Assembly: GCA_018303515.1 (NCBI GenBank)
Contig: JAGVXZ010000009.1
Location: 1 to 8,423, forward strand
Direction: 5' to 3'
From: Candidatus Woesearchaeota archaeon
Lineage (GTDB): Archaea > Nanobdellota > Nanobdellia > SCGC-AAA011-G17 > GW2011-AR18
Length of the DNA stretch: 8,423 nt
The stretch's first letter is position 1. Every line of letters begins with the position of its first letter. The notes beneath the pieces were generated by a model. The model was not told where the DNA came from. It ran no database searches and was given only the letters and a program-made list of their open reading frames with translations. Below, piece by piece: positions 1 to 6,514 of this stretch. The translations under genes were made by a program, and so were the position numbers.

Positions 1-612
1 ATATTGACTTTTTACTTTGTCAAATAACTTATTATAAGATACTTTTATTTTTCTTATTTGATCTTTATTATCTACCTCTCTACTGTCGGGTAATTCAGGA
101 CCACTTGAAAGGCCGTAACCAAGGATATTAAATTCTTTGAATTTGAAAACTTTAAATTGACAATCAAAAATGTTTTTTAATCCTCTAGTTAATTTAGAAT
201 TGGTTCTTTTTCCAGAATATCTTTCGTGCAAATTTTTATATTTTCTTAAGGGTGTAGAATCATCATTAGTATACTTAGCATCACTCTGATCCCAGTTTCC
301 CGGAACAATAAAAACTGGTTTTCCAAAGGAGTTTAAAAATTCTAAAACTTTTCTACCATCCTGTAATGATTTTTCATCATATTTTTTTAATTTAGAAGGA
401 GTTATTTTGAGGATTTTTATAAAATATTCGTTTGAATCTAAAGGCTCTTCACAACAATCATTAAATTCTTTCATGTATTTGAACCACTTAATGTAAAGTT
501 TTCTTCTATCTCTGTCAGAACAAAAATCTCCAGGAGCAATAATATAATCAAAGTCTTTTATTTTGATTTTAGGTTTTATACCATGCAGGTCTCCAATAAC
601 TAAAAATTTCAT
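1..612 (-). CDS. Metallophosphoesterase (calcineurin-like), 3' end outside window
   Basis: Predicted dinuclear-metal phosphoesterase; 204 codons are visible and no stop is reached. The N-terminus MKFLVIGDLHG carries the D-x-H metal motif (D8, H10). The second motif is APGDFCSD at about residues 27-34, and the third is VPGNWD at about residues 103-108. A later ILGYGLSSGPE segment resembles the G-x-G stretch of archaeal Icc-like phosphoesterases (COG2129 type). The distal histidine motifs should lie beyond the left edge. About 70 residues separate the GD and GN motifs, with a charged insert longer than in minimal YfcE-like enzymes. The ATG overlaps the cbf5 stop in an ATGA, so translation is probably coupled, and no Shine-Dalgarno sequence is seen. 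The substrate is unknown; nucleotides, phosphoproteins or nucleic acid ends are all possible. Family call firm, substrate open. Confidence 0.88.
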   Translation of the reverse strand, partial: MKFLVIGDLHGIKPKIKIKDFDYIIAPGDFCSDRDRRKLYIKWFKYMKEFNDCCEEPLDSNEYFIKILKITPSKLKKYDEKSLQDGRKVLEFLNSFGKPVFIVPGNWDQSDAKYTNDDSTPLRKYKNLHERYSGKRTNSKLTRGLKNIFDCQFKVFKFKEFNILGYGLSSGPELPDSREVDNKDQIRKIKVSYNKLFDKVKSQY

Positions 613-1595
613 TTTCTTATAAATTTGGGGTATACTTTCCTTTGATAAAATACCTTCTTAAGTTTAACTGCCAAACCTTTGTCTTTACTCTCTATCTCTT
701 CAGAATTTTTATGAGCTTCACCAATTCCAATAAGTTCTTCTTTTAATGATAAAATTGCAATTAAATTTCCTTTTTCTATCTCTGTTTCAAGTTTAACTAT
801 TCCAGGAATAGATAAATCTGCACCGTGACAAATAGAATCTACTGTATTATCTGAAATCCAAATTTTAGATAAATGTTGAATAGAATATTCAATTGGTTTT
901 ATTATTATTTTTAATTCTTTATCATTACCTTCGTTGTATAATTCAAAGGCATCAGCTAAATCATGAAGATTATACATTTCTTTGTCACTGAAAGGTCCTG
1001 CTTTTGTTCTTACTAATTCTTGCATATGAGCTCCTGTTTTTAACTGTCTCCCTATACTTGTACAAATGGTTCTAACATAAGTTCCACCTTGACAACCAAT
1101 TTTAAATAAAACATCTCTTCCTTTAATTTCAATTACTTCCATATAATAAATTTCTTTTTCTCTAATCTGTCTCTTAACTGCAGATCTTACAGGAGGAAGT
1201 TGTTTAATTTTTCCGATCATGTTTTTAATTATTTCTTTCAATTGATTTTCATTAAAATCTTTATGAATGTGCATTAAACAAACATATTCTTTTCCTGCTG
1301 GAAGTAATGCTTGTGTAATTCTAGTAGCATCACCTAATGCAATTGGTAAAACTCCGAATACGTTTGGATCTAAGGTTCCACCATGTCCTATTTTTGAAGT
1401 GTTAATTACTTTCTTTACCATATCAACAAAGTTATGGGATGTAGGACCTTGTTGTTTATTCATACAAATAACTCCATTATTTAAGAGATCTTTTATTGTC
1501 CTATCTTCTGGTTTACAACCATATTCTTTAGAAGTAGTCTCTTCTTTTTTAATTATTATTCTTCTATTTATTTTTTCCCAAGGTAATTGATTCAT
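609..1595 (-). CDS. cbf5: H/ACA RNP and tRNA pseudouridine synthase Cbf5
   Basis: Catalytic pseudouridine synthase of archaeal H/ACA guide RNPs, working with Nop10, Gar1 and L7Ae, and in archaea also able to make tRNA pseudouridine-55. The 328-residue length is normal. The archaeal N-terminal extension begins LPWEK and is followed by GPTSH (50-54). The catalytic motif GHGGTLDP contains Asp76. The segment LPPVRSAVKR, then IYY, and GGTYVRT plus GAHMQELVRTKAGPF complete the TruB-type core. A C-terminal PUA domain (about 245-325) is marked by CHGADLSIPGI and a VYPKF tail. The start is supported because LPWEK matches the usual Cbf5 beginning. It follows gene D by 31 bases, which include seven T directly before the ATG on the coding strand, with no Shine-Dalgarno sequence. 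Its stop overlaps the next gene by four bases. Oddity: the usual P-K-V-[TS]-G after the catalytic Asp reads P-N-V-F-G. Confidence 0.96.
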   Translation of the reverse strand: MNQLPWEKINRRIIIKKEETTSKEYGCKPEDRTIKDLLNNGVICMNKQQGPTSHNFVDMVKKVINTSKIGHGGTLDPNVFGVLPIALGDATRITQALLPAGKEYVCLMHIHKDFNENQLKEIIKNMIGKIKQLPPVRSAVKRQIREKEIYYMEVIEIKGRDVLFKIGCQGGTYVRTICTSIGRQLKTGAHMQELVRTKAGPFSDKEMYNLHDLADAFELYNEGNDKELKIIIKPIEYSIQHLSKIWISDNTVDSICHGADLSIPGIVKLETEIEKGNLIAILSLKEELIGIGEAHKNSEEIESKDKGLAVKLKKVFYQRKVYPKFIRK

Positions 1596-1626
1596 AAAAA
1601 AACAGAACTAAGAAAGATTAAAAAGG

Positions 1627-2589
1627 TTATGCTAAACTTTCTACAGTAACTTGTGTTGATGCATGTTCTTTGTAAATATAATCAACTTGAACTTTAATTT
1701 CTCCAGGGAATGGGGCTGATTGTGTAACTTGATTTGTACTTAGTTTACAAACTACAGTAGATGCCCCCTTAATTAGCCTTACATCACCTAAAATTCCATG
1801 GTCAAGTTTAGGACATGATACTTCTAAACCTTCAGGTGGGATTATTGTTACTTGTACTAGATCTGAAAATTTTTCATTGCCAGCATCAGTACATTGTGGG
1901 TCAGCTTTATCTACAAATGTAGGATGATATACTTTTCCAGTTCCTTTATTTTCAATTTGGAAATTAAAACTTATTTCTGATTTTCCTGATGCTCTTTCTG
2001 ATAACTGAGTAACTTGTATTGGGGCCCCGGAGTTACCGACCCCTTTAACTTCATTAACTAAACATACATCAGCAGTACCAGGTCTTTGTGTAGGATCATT
2101 AACTAAACATAATGATGAAACGGACCTTGTTTGGTATAAATAACATACATTCATACTCATTGTATGAGTTGTTTCAAAATCGATTTTATCTACAAATTCT
2201 GCTTCGTAATTAATATTTTCAATTCCTCCAAGAAGTTGAGTATTGCTTTGTTTATCAAATCTTATTCTTTCTATTGGGATTTCATTAACTAGTGTCGGTT
2301 TTGGAATACTATATGATCTGTAAGAAATTCCTTCCAAGGTTGTGAGAACTTGACCTAAATCAATTGTAGTTTCACCTTTATTTTCTAGTTGAATTGAAAT
2401 TAAAAACGGATCTTCAATAAATATTCTTTCAGGCGGAGTTCCTTCGACAAATGAGATTTCTAATCCTTCTGTTCCACCAATGAAACCGAATTCTTGTGTA
2501 CCTGTGTTTTTTGATTTTTTGTCACATGATGCTGCAGTAATTAATAAAATAATTAAGAACAATACAATAATTGATTTTGTTTTCCTCAT
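1627..2589 (-). CDS. Gene D: secreted lipoprotein with two beta-rich domains, function unknown
   Basis: A 320-residue protein of no family I recognise. I chose the ATG at 2589 rather than the longer frame from 2664. It gives a clean signal peptide (MRKTK, hydrophobic stretch 7-20, then AASC with Cys22 as probable lipidation site), lies 4 bases after the gene C stop, and avoids overlapping that gene. Domain 1 (about 41-162) begins GLEISFVEG and ends VCYLYQTRSVSSLCL. Domain 2 (about 189-318) begins GAPIQVTQL and ends VDYIYKEHASTQVTVE. Cysteines at 149, 161, 176, 233, 259 and 281 could form disulfides outside the cell. The same two-domain plan occurs in genes C and B, so these look like diverged paralogues. 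Predicted location is the outer face of the membrane. It probably belongs to the operon starting at 6270. No catalytic motif is visible, so a structural, adhesive or binding role is guesswork. Confidence 0.85.
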   Translation of the reverse strand: MRKTKSIIVLFLIILLITAASCDKKSKNTGTQEFGFIGGTEGLEISFVEGTPPERIFIEDPFLISIQLENKGETTIDLGQVLTTLEGISYRSYSIPKPTLVNEIPIERIRFDKQSNTQLLGGIENINYEAEFVDKIDFETTHTMSMNVCYLYQTRSVSSLCLVNDPTQRPGTADVCLVNEVKGVGNSGAPIQVTQLSERASGKSEISFNFQIENKGTGKVYHPTFVDKADPQCTDAGNEKFSDLVQVTIIPPEGLEVSCPKLDHGILGDVRLIKGASTVVCKLSTNQVTQSAPFPGEIKVQVDYIYKEHASTQVTVESLA

Positions 2590-2593
2590 TTTT

Positions 2594-3559
2594 TTATACC
2601 CTTCTTTGGCTTCCTTGTGGTTCAACCTCAATTTGAGGTAAGTTCGTTCTTTGTTCAAAACCATAAGCTAAATTTATAATCAGCATATCTTGAATGTGTG
2701 ATCCTTGAATGCTAACTGATGAATAACAATTAATAACTCTTTCGTTTTCCCTAAGCTCAATCATATTATCGGATTCGATAGGAGAACAGACAAAACTTGT
2801 TCCACCCAATTGAATTCCTTCAACTCTTATCCTTTCTTTTTGTGAAATTCCCGTTTTATAAATATCATCAATATCTATTACTCTTCCATCTTGGTCTTTT
2901 TGAATAGTAAATTGTAAATTTAATGTTCCTTCATCACCAACACCCGGAACTAATTCTTTCTTAACATTTGTAATTTGGATTGGTGTTCTAGGTTGTTGTA
3001 TTGATAATGATTCAATATCCGGACATGGAATATCTACCATTTCCTCATCTAATTGTGGATTCTTAAGACATATGTCAGAACCATGTTTAGTTTTAACATT
3101 GTACTTGAAACTAATTACAAAATTTGTTCTTAATGCAAATTCTTTATCAACGTTCTCGTAGGAATAACTTCCACTATTCAATGGGAAATTAAATGTTTCT
3201 TCATAAGGAATTGATCTTCCTTCTATTAATTCTGATGGTTGTAATGATATTGAATCTAAACATTCTCCTTCAGCAGGTATAACTCCTTTTGAATTTGGTG
3301 AGTCAGTAATACATAATCTTCCTTCAACTTGTTCATATAACTCATTAGTTAGTTTTACTTTTATTGAGAAATGTTGACCTTGTCTTAAAGAGTTAGGATA
3401 ATTTAGGACTTCAATCCTTATTCCTTCTCCGGCAGTTTTTGAAACACCACCAAAGAGATTTTTTGGAATGAGATTTGAATCTCCTAAACAAGATGTTATT
3501 GTAATTAACATCAAAATAAGTAAGATTATATTTCTCATTTTTTTTATTAATTTTTTCAT
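2594..3559 (-). CDS. Gene C: secreted lipoprotein with two beta-rich domains, function unknown
   Basis: A 321-residue predicted lipoprotein. The basic start MKKLIKK leads into a hydrophobic core (about 10-20) and the lipobox ITSC with Cys24, followed by LGDSN. Domain 1 (about 46-166) starts GIRIEVLNY and ends FKYNVKTKHGSDICL. Domain 2 (about 193-315) starts RTPIQITNV and ends LAYGFEQRTNLPQIEVE. These edges align with gene D (GAPIQVTQL; VDYIYKEHA) and gene B (YGPIALAIA; ARYNYETEM). Cysteines at 83, 100, 164, 179, 258 and 278 suggest disulfides. An internal ATG (residue 8) would match the gene D start better; neither has a strong ribosome site, only a weak AAGAGAT about 8 bases before the first ATG, so the first is kept. 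It lies 60 bases after gene B and 4 before gene D. Beta-sandwich folds are inferred from alternating hydrophobic residues. Function unknown. Confidence 0.88.
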   Translation of the reverse strand: MKKLIKKMRNIILLILMLITITSCLGDSNLIPKNLFGGVSKTAGEGIRIEVLNYPNSLRQGQHFSIKVKLTNELYEQVEGRLCITDSPNSKGVIPAEGECLDSISLQPSELIEGRSIPYEETFNFPLNSGSYSYENVDKEFALRTNFVISFKYNVKTKHGSDICLKNPQLDEEMVDIPCPDIESLSIQQPRTPIQITNVKKELVPGVGDEGTLNLQFTIQKDQDGRVIDIDDIYKTGISQKERIRVEGIQLGGTSFVCSPIESDNMIELRENERVINCYSSVSIQGSHIQDMLIINLAYGFEQRTNLPQIEVEPQGSQRRV

Positions 3560-3619
3560 TGTTTATATCTCTTTTCTTTTGTTTAGTTTCTTATAGTTGA
3601 AGTTGGTAATCTTCTCAAT

Positions 3620-5080
3620 TTATGCTGTGGTAGATAAATAATCTACTGCCTCCTCTCTTTTTTCTTCAATTCTTTGTGCTGGTGTTTTATAGCCTTCTGG
3701 AATTTTAATAATATTTATTGCTTTGCTCATTTCTGTTTCATAGTTATATCTTGCAATTGCTCTTATTTCATCCCATTGGAGTGTTGGAGGGGCGTGATTT
3801 TCAATTTTAAATTTACACCTAAAAGGTCTTTGTTTGAAAATTTCAATACAGTCTTGTCTTGTTAATGGAGAATCCTTTAATCCACTAACACTGCAGTCGG
3901 CGTTCATTTGGTTTAATTCTGAATCTCTTAATTTATATACTTTATAATGATAAGGATCACCATTGGAGTTAGAATCTTCAATAGTATTTCCAGTATTGGA
4001 GAACGCACATTGTGATCTATCATCTTCTATAAATCCTGGATCACCTTGCAATGTGAAATAATGAGGGACTTGAATTTCTAAATCCTGCAAACTTTTAATA
4101 TTACCGTGCCAATCAGAATTACTTGTTAACCCTACTTTAAAAATGTAAGTTGTATCTTCTGTAAGTGGTTGTGATTGTTCAGTTGCAATAGCCAATGCTA
4201 TTGGGCCATAAGTATATTTAGATCTTATTTTTCCATCATAAGTTAATAATGGGTCTTTGATTCCTGCTTCATCAAAAATACCTTTGGAATCAATTCCACG
4301 TTTTAGATAGGCTAATTTTTCTTCTTTGGCTAAAGTGTAAACTTTATGTGTAGCTGCTGTTTTGAAATTGTAAGAAGTGTACATTGTTACTTTTTTTGCA
4401 GTGAAAAATTGATCTTCATCTTCATCAACATTAATACCTTTTGGAAAATAACACGTTGCCTGAATAATCTCATTTTGATCTTTCTGAATTATAACCCTAT
4501 TTCTTTCTGCACCTGTTGCTAAAACTTCTGCTTCAATTAATTTTTCTCCAGAATAATCATCGAGGGAACAAGAGACTTCTATTTCCATATTATCTGTTGG
4601 TGATGCTGCTTTTAATGTTCCAATAATTTCAATTGGTTCTCCAGAGAATATTTTTCCAAATGGTTCTAATTTCGTAATTCTTAATCCCAATTCACTATTT
4701 TCTGCATTTTTTTCAACTTCAGCATTAAATGAAGAAGCTTGTAATGCACCAGAAGGTGTTAATTTTTCTAATCCTAAACTTTTTAGAAATGGTACAATGC
4801 CTGATTCTGCTGCAACTTGGGCATGAGTTGCACCAGCACCAAGAACACCTGAGAAACCCCAAACATAAATTAAATAAAAAATTAAACCTAATCCTATAAC
4901 TAGAATTCCAACTTTTAGAAAAAATCGTAAGATTACGTAAAAAAAACCAAAAATATTTCTTAATGACTCACTAAGGAGATTTCTTTCTCCTGTTTGCTTC
5001 ATATCTTCAAACGTTCTACCTGCTTTCTCTGTTGTAGCAGTTATTGCTCTTCTTAAACGACCACTACCTTCTGCTGCCAT
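3620..5080 (-). CDS. Gene B: membrane-anchored protein with two cysteine-containing beta domains, function unknown
   Basis: A 486-residue protein. Residues 1-42 are polar and basic with no signal peptide and probably cytoplasmic. A hydrophobic stretch at about 43-79 holds an amphipathic part followed by a transmembrane helix (about 56-77). Residues 80 onward should lie outside. Domain 1 (about 131-250) begins LGLRITKLE, has Cys171 and Cys210, and ends TSYNFKTAATHKVYTL. Domain 2 (about 292-462) begins YGPIALAIA, has Cys358, Cys396, Cys411 and Cys422, and ends ARYNYETEMSKAINIIK. Both domains place a cysteine before a final Y-N-[FY]-[KE]-T strand, which suggests an internal duplication. Genes C and D share this plan but are lipid-anchored. 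A charged tail (465-486) follows. It has the best ribosome site in the window, GAGGA at 5086-5090, six or seven bases before the ATG, and lies 14 bases after gene A. Role unknown. Confidence 0.88.
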   Translation of the reverse strand: MAAEGSGRLRRAITATTEKAGRTFEDMKQTGERNLLSESLRNIFGFFYVILRFFLKVGILVIGLGLIFYLIYVWGFSGVLGAGATHAQVAAESGIVPFLKSLGLEKLTPSGALQASSFNAEVEKNAENSELGLRITKLEPFGKIFSGEPIEIIGTLKAASPTDNMEIEVSCSLDDYSGEKLIEAEVLATGAERNRVIIQKDQNEIIQATCYFPKGINVDEDEDQFFTAKKVTMYTSYNFKTAATHKVYTLAKEEKLAYLKRGIDSKGIFDEAGIKDPLLTYDGKIRSKYTYGPIALAIATEQSQPLTEDTTYIFKVGLTSNSDWHGNIKSLQDLEIQVPHYFTLQGDPGFIEDDRSQCAFSNTGNTIEDSNSNGDPYHYKVYKLRDSELNQMNADCSVSGLKDSPLTRQDCIEIFKQRPFRCKFKIENHAPPTLQWDEIRAIARYNYETEMSKAINIIKIPEGYKTPAQRIEEKREEAVDYLSTTA

Positions 5081-5085
5081 AAAAT

Positions 5086-5090
5086 TCCTC
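5086..5090 (-). promoter_or_regulatory. Shine-Dalgarno site of gene B
   Basis: On the minus strand, AAGAGGA followed by ATTTT precedes the ATG at 5080. It lies in the 14-base gap after the gene A stop. It is the only clear Shine-Dalgarno site I see in the window and supports both the start choice and reading gene B from an internal position of a polycistronic message. Confidence 0.65.
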
Positions 5091-5094
5091 TTTT

Positions 5095-6270
5095 CTATTT
5101 GATGAAAACTTTAAGTCCATTGATTGTGAAAGTACTTCCTGGTTGAATTGTAATAAAGTTAGAACCTTGTTCGACTAATGAAGTAATATCCGCTTCAAAT
5201 GAATCTGCTGTTGTTCTCATAAAAATATCTCCACCATTTATTCTTAAAACTGCATTTTTATTTTTATTAGAAGAATCAAGTAACAAATTGAGGATTATCC
5301 TTTTATTATTTAATTCATTCAAATCAGTACTTGAAACTTGGAAAATATAAGTAGAAAATTCATCCCCTTCAGATTTTGTGTTTAAACTTATTTCATTAAA
5401 TGAAAAATCTCCTTCATCAAGTGAAAAGACTAAGTTATTTGTTCCAGTAACAATTAAATTAGAATCAATTCCTACTGTGTGTTTTGTACTAATGCACCTT
5501 ATCTCTCCTCTAAAAACTTCTTTATCATTCATTAAAATTCTTAATCCTGCTGAATCTGAAGGAATAGGTGAATTACAAAATTGGTAAAAAGTTAATGTTG
5601 CTTCATCAAGGACTTGTTTCTCACTTTTGGAAATTGTAAACATTCTATTTTCGTTAGTATTTATCCTCTCAAATTCCTGTTTAATCCCCATTTCTTTAAG
5701 TTCATATTTGTTTTTCTTCCAAAATAGAACTCCCGGGTTTGAGACTGAAACTTCAATCTTATTATTTTTCTCCAAATATGTAATTGGAACTTCTATTATT
5801 TTCACCCCCCTTAGAGATGTTTCGGAGAAAAATTCTTTACCATTAATTTTTAAAGATAAAATACCAGTTGGTTCATTCACTATTGAAAAGAACAGTGTAA
5901 CTTTATCCAAATCTGTTGATGATTCCATCTCAAAACTTAATTTAGGAGATGAACTTGAAAATAATGAATTTGAAATTGTTAATGAATTTGCAAGTTTTAA
6001 AATTTTGGGTTCTGTTTTAAGAAAAAGATTAATTGAACCTATATCATGAGCAGTTCCAAATTCTTTTTCTGGAGTAATCAGACCAGGAGTGGCTGTAAAT
6101 AATTCTTTATAGCTTGATGAGCTTAAAGTTGAACTTGTTGTAGAATTTTCTCCTAAGAGAATGTCCCTATCTGCTGGTGGAAGTAATAATACATAAAGTG
6201 CAACAAAAAATGCAATGATAAAAAGTAATGCTCCTATTGCTCTTCCTTCGTATTCTCCTTTTTTATCCAT
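5095..6270 (-). CDS. Gene A: membrane-anchored protein with three tandem beta repeats, function unknown
   Basis: A 391-residue protein, probably first gene of the operon. A short charged N-terminus (MDKKGEYEGR) precedes one hydrophobic helix (about 11-31), then LLPPADRD and a Ser/Thr-rich linker (42-53) with an N-S-T sequon at Asn42, so the rest should be outside the cell. Three repeats follow at about 114-197, 210-300 and 304-391. Each has a hydrophobic strand, then a core such as LSLKINGKEFF (138-148), LRILMNDKEVF (243-253) or VLRINGGDIF (341-350), then an asparagine-led strand (NKIEVSV, NNLVFSL, NFITIQP) and a closing strand. This resembles jelly-roll, galactose-binding-like or carbohydrate-module folds, but that is pattern-based inference. 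There are only two cysteines (232, 259), both in repeat 2. The ATG at 6270 sits 27-30 bases from a TATA box, which fits a leaderless message. Binding partner unknown. Confidence 0.88.
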   Translation of the reverse strand: MDKKGEYEGRAIGALLFIIAFFVALYVLLLPPADRDILLGENSTTSSTLSSSSYKELFTATPGLITPEKEFGTAHDIGSINLFLKTEPKILKLANSLTISNSLFSSSSPKLSFEMESSTDLDKVTLFFSIVNEPTGILSLKINGKEFFSETSLRGVKIIEVPITYLEKNNKIEVSVSNPGVLFWKKNKYELKEMGIKQEFERINTNENRMFTISKSEKQVLDEATLTFYQFCNSPIPSDSAGLRILMNDKEVFRGEIRCISTKHTVGIDSNLIVTGTNNLVFSLDEGDFSFNEISLNTKSEGDEFSTYIFQVSSTDLNELNNKRIILNLLLDSSNKNKNAVLRINGGDIFMRTTADSFEADITSLVEQGSNFITIQPGSTFTINGLKVFIK

Positions 6271-6291
6271 TATTTATGAAATAGTGCGAGA

Positions 6292-6303
6292 TTTATATAT
6301 AAA
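6292..6303 (-). promoter_or_regulatory. TATA box of the gene A operon (leaderless spacing)
   Basis: The 12-base palindrome TTTATATATAAA lies 22-33 bases before the gene A ATG at 6270, in a gene-free gap of 41 bases. Archaeal TATA boxes are centred about 26 bases before transcription start, so RNA would begin at or within a few bases of the ATG. No Shine-Dalgarno sequence precedes that ATG. It probably drives all six minus-strand genes from 6270 down to the left edge. Confidence 0.65.
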
Positions 6304-6311
6304 GGTTATTG

Positions 6312-6479
6312 TTATTTAGTTTTGTAAAGATAATATGCTAAAAAACCAGCAATAATTATTGCTATATAACTTGCCCAGAATGGAATGTTCCAACTATTTA
6401 TGGTTAATTGCCAATTAAAAATAATTCTTAATAAGTGAACAATTACAACTAAAAAAAGTAGAGATGATGTTAGTGTATG
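6312..6479 (-). CDS. Small two-helix membrane protein, start codon not found
   Basis: The frame is open from 6485 to the stop at 6312-6314 and reads like a real small membrane protein of about 55 residues. It has a first hydrophobic helix (SLLFLVVIVHLLRIIF), a short amphipathic link (NWQLTINSWNIPFW), a second helix (ASYIAIIIAGFLAYY) and a basic tail (LYKTK). The tryptophan-rich link and two-helix plan are familiar from short archaeal hypothetical proteins, but I cannot name a family. There is no ATG, GTG or TTG between the upstream in-frame stop (6486-6488) and the first helix. A TATA box at 6501-6508 predicts a leaderless start near 6479, where the codon is CAT. The gene therefore uses a non-standard start, carries a start mutation, or reflects a sequence error. 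It lies between the reductase gene and the gene A promoter. Confidence 0.55.
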   Translation of the reverse strand, partial: HTLTSSLLFLVVIVHLLRIIFNWQLTINSWNIPFWASYIAIIIAGFLAYYLYKTK

Positions 6480-6500
6480 TAATGATTAATATCTTCTTGA

Positions 6501-6508
6501 TTATATAA
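6501..6508 (-). promoter_or_regulatory. TATA box before the small membrane protein
   Basis: TTATATAA on the minus strand, preceded by the A-rich ACAAAGC that could act as a BRE, begins six bases after the reductase stop codon. Its centre is about 25 bases from 6479, the expected leaderless start of the small membrane protein. The spacing matches the other two promoters in the window. Confidence 0.5.
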
Positions 6509-6514
6509 GCTTTG

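Noticed and set aside
1596..1602. Seven-T run on the coding strand before cbf5 as a transcription terminator.
   Set aside because: T runs can end archaeal transcription, but this one directly abuts the cbf5 ATG with no new promoter after it, so read-through is more likely.
2021..2028. GGGGCCCC palindrome, striking in such AT-rich DNA.
   Set aside because: It lies inside gene D and encodes part of the conserved G-A-P-I-Q segment; no repeat of it or regulatory context was seen.
2590..2664. A longer gene D starting at 2664.
   Set aside because: It would overlap the gene C coding end by about 70 bases and bury the signal peptide behind 25 charged residues. The ATG at 2589 gives a proper lipoprotein signal.
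6238..6270. Gene A as a class III (prepilin-type) signal peptide substrate of the nearby peptidase, based on K-K-G-E near its N-terminus.
   Set aside because: After the possible cleavage at Gly5 the next residues are E-Y-E-G-R, with an arginine before the hydrophobic helix, and there is no glutamate at the usual position inside a hydrophobic start. An ordinary membrane anchor explains it better.
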